Shown piece by piece: positions 9,253 to 20,793 of a stretch of DNA of 64,000 nucleotides (the stretch's first letter is position 1; every line of letters begins with the position of its first letter). Source of the DNA: Isosphaeraceae bacterium (GTDB taxonomy: Bacteria > Planctomycetota > Planctomycetia > Isosphaerales > Isosphaeraceae); contig JAJPJC010000398.1 of NCBI GenBank assembly GCA_021324445.1, forward strand, positions 1 to 64,000. The letters are read 5' to 3'. The translations under genes were made by a program, and so were the position numbers. The notes below the pieces were generated by a model that was not told the DNA's origin, ran no database searches, and was given only the letters and a program-made list of their open reading frames with translations.

Positions 9253-10407
9253 GTGTCGAAACCCTCCTTCCGCATCCTGACCTCGCAAGGGCGCGGCGCG
9301 ATCGCGGTCGTGCGGGTTTGGGGGGAGACGGCGATCGCGGTCGTCGATGCGGTGTTCCGGCCGGCGCTGGGGACGTCACTCGCCCGGTCCAAGGCGGGTC
9401 GGCTGCGGCTTGGTCGAGCCGGGCTCGGTCAGGGCGACGAGGTGGTCGCAGTGCGCCTGGACACCCCGATCCCCACGGTCGAGATCCATTGCCACGGCGG
9501 ATCCGCGGCCGTCGCCTCGGTCGTGGCGGCCCTCGAGTCCGCCGGCGCGCGGCGCTGGGAGGGCCAGGAACTCGATCCGGGCTCCAGCGAGGATCCGATC
9601 GCCGCCCAGGCCCTGGATGACCTGGCCCACGCCTCGACGCTGCGGACCGCCGAGATCCTGCTGGATCAAGCGCAGGGCGCCCTCAGGCGCGAGCTGGCCC
9701 GCCTGTCGCGGGAGCTGGAATGCGGCGCGGAATCGGCCAGGGCCAGGCTGGACGCCTTGATCGGACGGGCGGCGATCGGCCTGCGACTCATCCCGGGCTG
9801 GACGGTGGTGATCGCCGGCCGGCCCAACGTCGGCAAGAGTCGCTTGTTCAACGCGATGGCCGGCTTCGCGCGGGCGATCGTCGCTCCCGCGCCGGGCGTG
9901 ACCCGCGACGTCGTCACCTTCCGGACGGCCTTCGGCGGCTGGCCGGTCGAGCTGGCCGACACGGCGGGCCTGCGGCCGACCCGCGACGCCATCGAGCGCA
10001 GCGGGATCGACCGGGCGCGGCGCGCGCAGGCCAACGCCGACCTCGTCTTCCTGGTCCTGGATCGATCGGAACCGCTACGGCCCGAGGATCGTGAGCTCCT
10101 CGAATCGACCGCCGGGGCCCTGCTGGTCGCCAACAAGGCGGACCTGCCGCCGGCGTGGGATCCGCGCGAGCTGAGTCGGGAGGGAACCGGAATCATCACG
10201 GTTTCCGCCGAAGAAGGGACAGGACTCACCGAGCTGATCGCCGCGGTCATCCATCGACTGGTCCCCGATCCCCCCGCGCCCGGGGACGCCGTCCCGTTCC
10301 GGGCCGATCAGCTCGATGCCTTGTTCGGGGCACGCGCTCATCTCCTTGCCGGCGACCCGGCCGGTGCCGCGCGGCGGCTCGCCGCCATCGGGTCGACACC
10401 GCCTTGA
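9253..10407 (+). CDS. MnmE/TrmE-like GTPase, shortened
   Basis: A 384-residue protein with the layout of the tRNA-modification GTPase MnmE, which normally works with MnmG on the wobble uridine. The first 120 residues resemble the TrmE N-terminal domain (VEIHCHGGSAAV is the clearest part). The G domain has GRPNVGKS (about 190-197), DTAG, NKAD and a final SAEEGTG. The family normally has about 450 residues and ends in a C(I/L)GKFC motif. Here the chain ends in DPAGAARRLAAIG with no such cysteine, and helices before the G domain are short. The GTG start has GAGG five bases upstream. It may be a paralogue with another role; a canonical mnmE may lie elsewhere. Confidence 0.7.
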   Translation: MSKPSFRILTSQGRGAIAVVRVWGETAIAVVDAVFRPALGTSLARSKAGRLRLGRAGLGQGDEVVAVRLDTPIPTVEIHCHGGSAAVASVVAALESAGARRWEGQELDPGSSEDPIAAQALDDLAHASTLRTAEILLDQAQGALRRELARLSRELECGAESARARLDALIGRAAIGLRLIPGWTVVIAGRPNVGKSRLFNAMAGFARAIVAPAPGVTRDVVTFRTAFGGWPVELADTAGLRPTRDAIERSGIDRARRAQANADLVFLVLDRSEPLRPEDRELLESTAGALLVANKADLPPAWDPRELSREGTGIITVSAEEGTGLTELIAAVIHRLVPDPPAPGDAVPFRADQLDALFGARAHLLAGDPAGAARRLAAIGSTPP

Positions 10408-10475
10408 TGCGACCATGACTGTCATTATGCACGAAATGATGTCGGCCGATTGAGCGGATTTCCCTGGCGAGGTGG

Positions 10476-10503
10476 TTGCAAGCGGAACGGATCTTGCTAA
10501 CGT
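10476..10503 (+). promoter_or_regulatory. possible sigma-70-like promoter of the respiratory operon
   Basis: TTGCAA at 10476-10481 and TAACGT at 10498-10503 are 16 bases apart, about 75 bases before the actA start. The match to consensus is partial, so this is only a candidate. The gap 10408-10578 is the only sizeable non-coding space ahead of the operon. Confidence 0.25.
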
Positions 10504-10578
10504 TAGGGCGTCCTGGTTGGGCCTGGTTGCGAGGATCTGGGAACATCGAACGACGCATCGGAACCGGCGGAGACGGCG

Positions 10579-11234
10579 ATGCCGCAGGTTTTTCACCCGA
10601 GTGCCAACACACTGTCGCGGCTGACGATCTACGGCTCGGTCGTGCTCCTGCTGGGCCCGGTGGTCCTGACCTACCTGCTGCTGCGCTCGCCCTATCAAAC
10701 CAAGGTCGGCGTGATCCCTCCACAGCCGGTGCCGTTCTCGCATGAGCATCATGTGGCCGGCCTGGGGATCGATTGCCGGTACTGTCACACGACGGTGGAG
10801 ACCTCGTCGTTCGCGGGGCTGCCGCCGACCCACACCTGCATGACCTGCCACTCCCAGATCTGGTCGACCAGCCCGATCTTGCAGCCGGTGCGGACCAGCC
10901 TGGCCGAGAAGACGCCCCTGGTCTGGCAGCGGGTGCACAACCTCCCCGATTTCGTCTATTTCCACCACGGCATCCATATTCAGAAGGGGATCGGCTGCGC
11001 GAGCTGCCACGGTCGGGTCGACCAGATGCCCCTGATGTGGAAGGCCGAGCCGTTGACCATGGAATGGTGCCTGGATTGCCACCGGCATCCCGAGCGCCAC
11101 CTGCGGGAGCGGTCCGAGATTTTCAACATGGCCTGGGCGCCCAAGGAACAAGAACAGCTCGCGATCGGGCGCGAGCTGGTGCAGCGGAACCGGATCGAGC
11201 TGGATCGGTTGACCAACTGCTCGGTATGCCATCG

Positions 11235-11238
<4 letters not shown>
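10579..11238 (+). CDS. actA: alternative complex III subunit ActA, pentahaem cytochrome c
   Basis: First subunit of alternative complex III, the quinol:electron acceptor oxidoreductase that replaces the bc1 complex. The 219-residue protein has an N-terminal membrane anchor (about residues 17-37) and five CxxCH haem-binding motifs: CRYCH, CMTCH, CASCH, CLDCH and CSVCH. That matches the five-haem ActA of other bacteria. The domain should face the periplasm and pass electrons on from the ActB iron-sulfur clusters. The ATG at 10579 follows GGCGGAGACGGCG. The stop overlaps the actB start in an ATGA at 11235-11238, so translation is probably coupled. Confidence 0.93.
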
Positions 11239-14304
<3,066 letters not shown>

Positions 14305-14324
<20 letters not shown>

Positions 14325-15744
14325 GACCCTCCGCGCCCCCGAGCCGGCCGGCCTGCCGGAGGTCGTCCCGGTCCTCGCACCCGGTCACACATTCACCTCG
14401 GTGACCGACAAGATCAGTGCGCTGGTGCTGGTCCGGCCCTACAACTGGCGATGGTTCCTGGGCATGGGCATCGGGTTCGCCCTGACGATGCTCTTGCTGG
14501 TCGCCATCACCTGGCTGCTCTTCGAGGGGGTGGGGATCTGGGGGATCGACGTCCCGGTGATGTGGGGTTTCGCCATCGTCAACTTCGTCTGGTGGATCGG
14601 GATCGGCCACGCCGGCACCCTGATCTCGGCGATCTTGCTCTTGCTCAAGCAAGAATGGCGGACGTCGATCAACCGCTTCGCCGAGGCGATGACCCTCTTC
14701 GCCGTCGCCTGCGCGGGCTTGTTCCCGCTCCTGCACCTGGGGCGGCCCTGGGTGTTCTACTGGCTGCTCCCCTATCCCAACACGATGGCCCTCTGGCCGC
14801 AGTGGCGCAGCCCCCTGGTCTGGGACGTCTTCGCCGTCTCGACCTATGCCACGGTGTCGCTGTTGTTCTGGTACGTCGGGCTGATCCCCGACCTGGCCAC
14901 GCTGCGCGATCGGGCCAGGAACCGATGGGCGCGCTCCATCTATGCCTTCCTGGCGATGGGCTGGCGGGGCTCGGCGCGACACTGGCACCGCTACCGCACG
15001 GCCTATCTGCTCCTGGCCGGGTTGGCCACGCCCCTGGTCGTCTCGGTGCACTCGGTCGTGTCGCTGGACTTCACCGTGGGGATCGTGCCCGGCTGGCACT
15101 CGACGATCTTCCCACCGTACTTCGTCGCCGGGGCGATCTTCTCGGGATTCGCCATGGTCGTGACGATCGCCGTGCCGCTGCGGGCGGCGTTCGGTCTGCA
15201 CGATTTCATCACCGCCCGGCACCTGGACAACATGGCCAAGGTGATGCTGGCCACCGGCTTGATCGTGGGCTACGGCTACCTGATGGAAGCGTTCATCCCC
15301 TGGTACGGCAATAATCCCTACGAGCGGCACACGCTGCTGCACGACCGGCCCTTCGGCGCGTATGCCCATACCTACTGGATGATGCTGGCGTGCAATGTCC
15401 TGGTCCCTCAGGCCTTCTGGGTCCCCTGGGTGCGCAACAACCCCGTGTTGCTCTGGGTGCTGTCGATCTTCGTGAATATCGGGATGTGGCTGGAGCGCTA
15501 CGTGATCGTGATCACCAGCCTGCACAGCGATTTCCTGCCGTCGTCGTGGGGCATGTACCATGGGACGTTCTGGGACTACGCCACGTACTACGGTACGCTT
15601 GGCCTGTTCCTCGCGTTGATGTTCCTGTTCATCCGCTTCCTGCCGGTGATCTCGATCGCCGAGATGCGGGAGCTGGTCCATGAGACGCAGCGAGAGCAGG
15701 AGCGGCGCGTGGAGCCGGGCACGGACGGGGGGGTGACGTCATGA
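14305..15744 (+). CDS. actC: alternative complex III subunit ActC, NrfD/PsrC-like quinol-binding protein
   Basis: A 479-residue polytopic membrane protein of the NrfD/PsrC family with about ten hydrophobic helices. It should form the quinol-oxidation site and possibly a proton path of complex III. Helices are evident from WFLGMGIGFALTMLLL (about 50-70) to the last near 430-455. WIGIGHAGTLISA and VSVHSVVSLDF are family-like stretches with conserved His residues. It overlaps actB by 20 nt and actD by an ATGA at 15741-15744, so it is tightly coupled to both. Confidence 0.92.
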
Positions 15745-16289
15745 AAGCTGCACCGCATCCGACCGGCGTCTATGGCGTGATGGCCGAGTTCGACCATCCG
15801 GAGGAGGTGCTGGAGGCCAGTCGACAGGCCTACGAGCGCGGGTATCGGATGATGGAAGCCTACACGCCCTTCCCGGTCGAGGGGCTGGCCGAGGCGGTGG
15901 GATACCATCGCAACCGGGTCGCGCCGGTCGTCCTGATCGGCGGCCTGGTGGGGGGCGTGGGCGGCTTCTTCATGCAATGGTTTTCGGCGGTCGTGCATTA
16001 CCCGATCGATGTCGGGGGCCGGCCGTTCAACAGTTGGCCGGCGTTCATCCCGATCACCTTCGAGATGACGGTGCTGTTCGCGGCCCTGGCGGCGGTTTTC
16101 GGCATGCTGGGCATGTGCGGGCTGCCCCGGCCGCACCACCCGGTCTTCAATGTCCCCGGCTTCGAGCGGGCGTCGCGCGACCGTTTCTTCCTCTGCATCC
16201 AGGCCCGCGATCCGCTCTTCGACCTCCCGGCCGTGCGGCAGTTCCTGGAAGGTCAGCGACCCCGGACGATCGCCGAGGTGCCGTTCTGA
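15741..16289 (+). CDS. actD: alternative complex III subunit ActD (DUF3341)
   Basis: A 182-residue membrane protein matching ActD/DUF3341. It begins with a soluble part (GVMAEFDHPEEVLEASRQ, about 9-26) containing the conserved YTPFPVEGL, followed by two helices (about 56-77 and 97-120) that anchor it to the complex. A short soluble tail ends at 16289. The stop overlaps an ATG (TGATG at 16287-16291), the remnant of the coupled start that actE would have had before a palindromic element intervened. Confidence 0.9.
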   Translation: MKAAPHPTGVYGVMAEFDHPEEVLEASRQAYERGYRMMEAYTPFPVEGLAEAVGYHRNRVAPVVLIGGLVGGVGGFFMQWFSAVVHYPIDVGGRPFNSWPAFIPITFEMTVLFAALAAVFGMLGMCGLPRPHHPVFNVPGFERASRDRFFLCIQARDPLFDLPAVRQFLEGQRPRTIAEVPF

Positions 16290-16304
16290 TGAGCACGAAC
16301 CGAA

Positions 16305-16490
16305 CCTTGCCCCGAAGGGGCCGCAACACATCAGCCCGGGGCAACGCCCCGGGATGGGAAACGCCCCACCAGCGACCAGCCCTGAAAGGGCGGCACATGT
16401 CACGCCCTTTCAGGGCTCGGCGTGCGGTGGTTGCCGGTTTCCCGGGGCGTTGCCCCGGGCTGGTTTGTTTCAGCCCCTTCGGGGCGAGGA
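16305..16490. repeat. 186-bp nested palindromic element A
   Basis: An imperfect palindrome over its full length. Outer arms carry GCCCCGAAGGGGC-type and CCCGGGGCAACGCCCCGGG palindromes (16309-16353, mirrored at 16440-16485). The inner arms AGCCCTGAAAGGGCG (16378-16392) and its complement (16403-16417) surround a ten-base loop. It lies between actD and actE and keeps a reading frame open from 16289 into actE. It looks like a mobile or structural repeat rather than a gene. Confidence 0.85.
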
Positions 16491-16528
16491 ACCAGCGCTC
16501 GATCCTGCATCTCCAGGGGACTTTCCCT

Positions 16529-17152
16529 GTGGCGAGGACCTATGTAACCTTGGCGATGGCGATGACTCTCCTGCTCCTCCCCGGCTGCCGCAGCGAGATG
16601 TACAACCAGGCCCGGTATGAGCCGCTCGAGCCCAGCGAGTTCTTCGAGGATGGGGCCTCGGCCCGGCCGCTGGTCGCCGGCACGGTGGCGCGCGACGACC
16701 CGCGCGGCGGTCCGCCTGCGGGCACCGCCGAAGACGTGTTCTACTCCGGCTGGGAGAAGGGCAAGCTCGCCGAGACGGTCCCCTTCCCGGTCGACCGCGC
16801 GGTCCTCGAGCGCGGGCAAGAACGCTACCGGATCTACTGCATCCCCTGCCACGGAGAGTCCGGCGACGGCCGGGGCATCATCGTTCGCCGCGGGTTCAAT
16901 CCACCGCCGCCGTATTATAGCGACGAACTGCTCCACCAGCCGATCGGCCACTTCTTCGACGTGATGACGCGCGGGTACGGGACGATGTATTCCTACGCGG
17001 CGCGGGTGCCGCCCCGCGACCGCTGGGCGATCGCGGCGTATATCCGGGTGCTCCAGTTGAGTCAGCACGCTGTGGTCGCCGACCTGCCGGCCGAGGATCG
17101 CAATCAACTCCCAGGCGGCGAGGGGAGTCCGACCCCGAGGGCCCAGCCATGA
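16529..17152 (+). CDS. actE: alternative complex III subunit ActE, monohaem cytochrome c lipoprotein
   Basis: A 207-residue cytochrome c. The GTG at 16529 is preferred: AGGGGA sits eight bases upstream, and the product then begins with a clean lipoprotein signal (TLAMAMTLLLLPGC, cysteine at about residue 20). One CIPCH haem motif lies at about residues 104-108, with a GYGTMYSYA stretch supplying the likely distal methionine. The frame is open back to an ATG at 16289, through palindromic element A; a start there would add about 80 repeat-encoded residues and bury the signal peptide. The stop overlaps actF in an ATGA at 17149. Confidence 0.87.
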   Translation: MARTYVTLAMAMTLLLLPGCRSEMYNQARYEPLEPSEFFEDGASARPLVAGTVARDDPRGGPPAGTAEDVFYSGWEKGKLAETVPFPVDRAVLERGQERYRIYCIPCHGESGDGRGIIVRRGFNPPPPYYSDELLHQPIGHFFDVMTRGYGTMYSYAARVPPRDRWAIAAYIRVLQLSQHAVVADLPAEDRNQLPGGEGSPTPRAQP

Positions 17153-18366
17153 GCGCCGGCACCAGCAGGATGGCCGAGGGGGAGCTGCGGCTCCGGCTGG
17201 AGCGGTTCCAGTCGCGTGCGCTGGTCGTCGGGGGCGCGGGGCTGGCCCTGAGCCTGGTGGCCGGCCTGATCGCGCCCGGCCGGCTCTTGCCGGCCTACCT
17301 GGTCGGTTACGTCTTCTGGGTGGGGATCGCGCTGGGCTGCCAGGGCTTGACGATGCTCCATCATCTCACCGGCGGGTCATGGGGCCTGCCGGTACGCCGG
17401 CCGCTGGAATCGGGTGGGATGACGCTCCTGCCCCTGGCCGTGTTGTTCCTGCCGATCGCCCTGAGCCTGCCCCGGCTGTATGAGTGGGCGCGGCCGGAGG
17501 CGGTCGCGGACGACCCGGCCCTCCGGCACAAGAGCCTCTACCTCAACGACGGCTTCTTCCTGGCCCGAACGGCCGGGTATTTCGTGATCTGGATCGCCCT
17601 GGCCTGGTTGCTCGGCCGCCTCTCCGCCGCGCAAGACCGGCGCAGCGACTACGGCCCCAGCCGATGGCTGGGAGCGATCAGCGGGCCGGGGTTGGTCCTC
17701 CTCTTCCTGACCGGCTCGTTCGCAGCGATCGACTGGATGATGTCGCTCGAGCCCCACTGGGTCTCGACGATCTATGGCGCCACGGTGGTCGTGGGCCAGG
17801 GCCTGGCGACCCTGGCGCTGATGATCGTCGTCGTGGACATCCTGACTGCCGCTCGGCCGATGGCCGAGGCGGCAACGCCCGGACGGCTGCACGACCTGGG
17901 TAACCTGATGCTGGCCTTCACCATGCTCTGGGCGTACATGTCATTCTCCCAGTATTTGATCATCTGGAGCGGGAACCTACCCGAGGAGATCCCCTGGTAT
18001 CTCCGCCGCGGGCGTGGGCCCTGGCAGTGGGTCGCCCTGGCCTTGATCTTCTTCCACTTCTTCCTGCCCTTCTTCGTCCTGCTGTTTCGCGAGAGCAAGC
18101 GGCAGGTGCGGTTGCTCGTACAGGTGGCCTTGCTGGTCCTGGGCATGCACTGGCTCGACCTGGTCTGGCTGATCATCCCGGCCACGACCGATCCGGCCAG
18201 CCCCCGGATCGACTGGGTCGCGGTGTTCCTGAGCCTGGTGGCGCTGGCCGGGATCGGGGGCATCTGGACGGCCGTCTTCACCTGGCGGTTGAAGGGCTGG
18301 CCGCTGATCCCGCTCCACGACCCGAATCTCAACGAGGCGATCGAGCACGCCCACTCCGGAGGATGA
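17149..18366 (+). CDS. actF: alternative complex III subunit ActF, NrfD-like membrane protein
   Basis: A 405-residue integral membrane protein with about ten helices, shorter than ActC and distantly similar in plan; ActF is the second quinone-oxidoreductase-like membrane subunit. Identifiable parts are the loop GQGLATLALMIVVVDI and the conserved MSFSQYLIIWSGNLPEE (about 264-280), which is a strong signature of the family. It overlaps actE and the following gene by ATGA junctions, so it sits in the middle of a coupled block. Confidence 0.9.
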   Translation: MSAGTSRMAEGELRLRLERFQSRALVVGGAGLALSLVAGLIAPGRLLPAYLVGYVFWVGIALGCQGLTMLHHLTGGSWGLPVRRPLESGGMTLLPLAVLFLPIALSLPRLYEWARPEAVADDPALRHKSLYLNDGFFLARTAGYFVIWIALAWLLGRLSAAQDRRSDYGPSRWLGAISGPGLVLLFLTGSFAAIDWMMSLEPHWVSTIYGATVVVGQGLATLALMIVVVDILTAARPMAEAATPGRLHDLGNLMLAFTMLWAYMSFSQYLIIWSGNLPEEIPWYLRRGRGPWQWVALALIFFHFFLPFFVLLFRESKRQVRLLVQVALLVLGMHWLDLVWLIIPATTDPASPRIDWVAVFLSLVALAGIGGIWTAVFTWRLKGWPLIPLHDPNLNEAIEHAHSGG

Positions 18367-18911
18367 CGACCGTGGAAGACGCAATCCCCCAGGGACATCC
18401 GAGCGGGGCCAGGCACGGCCACGAGGCCGACACCATCGAGGTCCGCGGCCTGATCGTCTTCACGGTCGCCCTGATCGCTGTCGTGGCCCTGGTCCACCTG
18501 GTCCTCTGGCTGGCGATCCAGCAGGCCGCCCGCAAGGAGGAACAACTGGACTCGCTCTATCCCGGCCGGCTCGCGATCGAGGTCGACCAGTTCCCCAATC
18601 CCCGGCTCCAGCAGAATCCCAGGTCCGACCTGGCCCAGATGAAGGACGAAGAGGAGCGGCGCATCCATTCCTATGGATGGATGGATCGCAAGGCCGGGAT
18701 CGCGCGCATCCCGGTCGAGCGGGCGATGGAGATCCTGGCGGAGAAGGGCCTGCCCAGGGTCCCCGCGCCGGCGCCCGTCCCGGGCGCGCCCCCGAACACG
18801 TTCATCCCGCCGGCGCGGAAGCGGGAGGAGCCCGGGCAGGGAACCCATCGGGCCCCCGCGGCCCAGCACGCCGAGCCGCGGCCCGAGCCGAAGCCGGGGG
18901 CAAAGCCATGA
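18363..18911 (+). CDS. single-span membrane protein linked to alternative complex III
   Basis: A 182-residue protein with one transmembrane helix (LIVFTVALIAVVALVHLVLW, about 30-50) near the N-terminus. The middle has a well-structured stretch: FPNPRLQQNP, then HSYGWMDRKAGIARIPVER and AMEILAEKGLP (about 75-135). The C-terminal 50 residues are rich in Pro, Ala and Arg. I recall similar proteins next to act/cox genes, but the role has no firm name. It overlaps actF and the SCO gene by ATGA junctions, so its amount should track theirs. It could be a structural or assembly subunit joining complex III and the oxidase. Confidence 0.8.
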   Translation: MTTVEDAIPQGHPSGARHGHEADTIEVRGLIVFTVALIAVVALVHLVLWLAIQQAARKEEQLDSLYPGRLAIEVDQFPNPRLQQNPRSDLAQMKDEEERRIHSYGWMDRKAGIARIPVERAMEILAEKGLPRVPAPAPVPGAPPNTFIPPARKREEPGQGTHRAPAAQHAEPRPEPKPGAKP

Positions 18912-19747
18912 GGACCAGACGCTCCTTCCTGCTGGCGCTGGCCCGCGGGCTGGCTGTCCTGGTCGTCCCCGCGACGCTGCCGGCCCAGGATGACGCCGGC
19001 AAGGTGGTCCGCGAGGTGGGCTTCGACCAGAAGCTGGGCGAGCTCCTGCCGCTCTCGCTCCGCTTCCACCACGACTCGGGTCGCGAGCTGACGCTGGGCG
19101 ACCTCTTCGGGATGCGGCCCGTGATCCTCGCGCCGGTCTATTACCGCTGCCCGATGCTGTGCAACCAGCTCCTCAACGGGCTGACCCGCAGCCTCAAGCC
19201 GTTGTCGCTCGACGCCGGCAAGGACTTTGACGTGATCGCGGTGAGCATCGACCCGAGCGAGATGCCCGAGCTGGCCGCGAAGAAAAAGGCGAATTACCTC
19301 GAGCGATACGACCGGCCGGGGACCGAATCCGGCTGGCATTTCCTCACGGGCGAGCCACCTTCGATCGCGGAGCTGACCCGGGCGATCGGCTTCCGCTACA
19401 GGTACAACCCGCGGACCCGGCTCTATGCCCACGCCGCGGGCGTGGTGGTCGTGACGCCCGACGGCCGGCTGGCCCGCTACTTCTACGGCATCGACTTCCC
19501 GGCCAAGGATCTCCAGGCCGAGCTCGAGCGGGCGCGCACCGGCCGGGTCGGCTCGCCCATCGGCCGATTGCTCCTGCTCTGCTATGACTACGACGCGGCG
19601 ACCGGCAAGTACACGCTGTCGATCCTGCGGCTGATCCGCATCCTGGGCACGGCGACGGCCCTGGCCCTGGGAAGCTTCCTGTTCATGATGCTCCGCAAGG
19701 AGCGGAGGCAGCCGCGCCAGGCGCCGGCTGAGCGGGCGATCATGTAG
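18908..19747 (+). CDS. SCO1/SenC copper chaperone for oxidase assembly
   Basis: A 279-residue thioredoxin-like protein that delivers copper to the CuA site of the oxidase. A signal segment (SFLLALARGLAVLVVPATLPAQ) is followed by the SCO domain, with the CPMLC copper motif after VYYR (about residues 78-82). The partner histidine is in LYAHAAGV near 176. A second helix near the C-terminus (ILGTATALALGSFLFMML) anchors it. It starts inside an ATGA overlap with the preceding gene. Its TAG stop (19745-19747) is part of a GTAGGTCAGGCTT repeat, so the last residues may have been changed by repeat insertion. Confidence 0.9.
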   Translation: MRTRRSFLLALARGLAVLVVPATLPAQDDAGKVVREVGFDQKLGELLPLSLRFHHDSGRELTLGDLFGMRPVILAPVYYRCPMLCNQLLNGLTRSLKPLSLDAGKDFDVIAVSIDPSEMPELAAKKKANYLERYDRPGTESGWHFLTGEPPSIAELTRAIGFRYRYNPRTRLYAHAAGVVVVTPDGRLARYFYGIDFPAKDLQAELERARTGRVGSPIGRLLLLCYDYDAATGKYTLSILRLIRILGTATALALGSFLFMMLRKERRQPRQAPAERAIM

Positions 19748-19822
19748 GTCAGGCTTCAACCTGACACGGAACCCTCCAGGCCCGAGCGACTTTCGGGAAT
19801 CCCGTCAGGCTCAAGCCTGACC
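19744..19822. repeat. GTCAGGC-family inverted repeat, copy 1
   Basis: The left arm begins GTAGGTCAGGCTTCAACCTG. The right arm (about 19804-19822) is GTCAGGCTCAAGCCTGACC. Each arm is itself near-palindromic. It fills the gap between the SCO gene and coxB and supplies the SCO stop codon. Confidence 0.75.
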
Positions 19823-19842
19823 GACTCGAGAAGACCGCAGTC

Positions 19843-20793
19843 ATGTGGAATTTTCCATTATTCCCCGATCAGGCGTCGATCAGTGCGCGGCAAGTGGACG
19901 CCCTGTATTTCTTCGAGCTATGCATGGCCGCGTTCTTCACGATCCTGATCTTCATCCTGATCGTGAGCTTCGCGGTACGATACCGTCGGGGCACGCAGGT
20001 GGACCGGTCCCATCCGCCGGTCGTGAGTCGTTGGATGGAGGTGATCTGGATCGGCGTGCCGCTGTTCCTGGGGCTGACGATGTTCACCTGGGGGGCGATC
20101 CTCTATGTCCGGGACTATGAACCGCCTCCCGGCGCCCTGGAGGTCTACGTGGTCGGCAAACAGTGGATGTGGTATGTGCAGCACGCCGAAGGTCGAGCCG
20201 AGATCAACGAGCTGCACGTCCCCCTCGGGCAGGCGATCAAGCTGACCATGACCTCGCAGGACGTGATCCACAGCTTCTACATCCCGGCCTTCCGGGTGAA
20301 GCAGGACGTCGTGCCGGGCCGCTACACATCGCTCTGGTTCGCTCCAATGAAGGTCGGACGCTATCACCTGTTCTGCGCCGAGTATTGTGGCACGAATCAC
20401 TCGGGGATGGTGGGCTGGGTCTCCGTGATGGAGCCGGTCGAGTTCCAGCAATGGCTTTCGCAGGCGGGGACCGGCCCGTCGGTCGCCGAGCAGGGCGAGC
20501 GGCTGTTCGTCCAGTACCATTGCGCCGGCTGCCACCAGGGCAGCCAGATCGTCCACGCCCCGCGGCTGGAGGGCGTTTACGGCCGGCCGGTCCCGATCCA
20601 GCAGGGGAACGAGGTCCACTTCACCCTGGCCGACGAGCGCTATCTCCGCGATTCGGTCCTCGAGCCCAAGCGGGAGGTCGTGGCCGGCTACCAGCCGTTG
20701 ATGCCCTCGTTCAAGGATCAGATCAGCGAGCAGGACCTCTTGAAGATCATCGCCTACATCAAGTCGATCGGTGCGAAGGAGGCCACTCGATGA
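19843..20793 (+). CDS. coxB: caa3-type cytochrome c oxidase subunit II with fused cytochrome c
   Basis: Subunit II of the terminal oxidase, 316 residues. Two N-terminal helices (about 26-46 and 64-86) are followed by the CuA domain, with ligands in DVIHSFY (His near 144) and [12 protein letters not shown] (about 181-192). A C-terminal cytochrome c domain carries CAGCH (about residues 227-231), making this a caa3-type subunit that accepts electrons directly. The start follows GAGAAG with a ten-base spacer and sits 21 bases after the repeat. The stop overlaps coxA in an ATGA. Confidence 0.95.
   Translation: MWNFPLFPDQASISARQVDALYFFELCMAAFFTILIFILIVSFAVRYRRGTQVDRSHPPVVSRWMEVIWIGVPLFLGLTMFTWGAILYVRDYEPPPGALEVYVVGKQWMWYVQHAEGRAEINELHVPLGQAIKLTMTSQDVIHSFYIPAFRVKQDVVPGRYTSLWFAPMKVGRYHLFCAEYCGTNHSGMVGWVSVMEPVEFQQWLSQAGTGPSVAEQGERLFVQYHCAGCHQGSQIVHAPRLEGVYGRPVPIQQGNEVHFTLADERYLRDSVLEPKREVVAGYQPLMPSFKDQISEQDLLKIIAYIKSIGAKEATR

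Noticed and set aside
16305-16490. Element A as a riboswitch or leader RNA
   Set aside because: Its composition is symmetric over its whole length and matches the style of other dispersed repeats; there is no aptamer-like asymmetric core.
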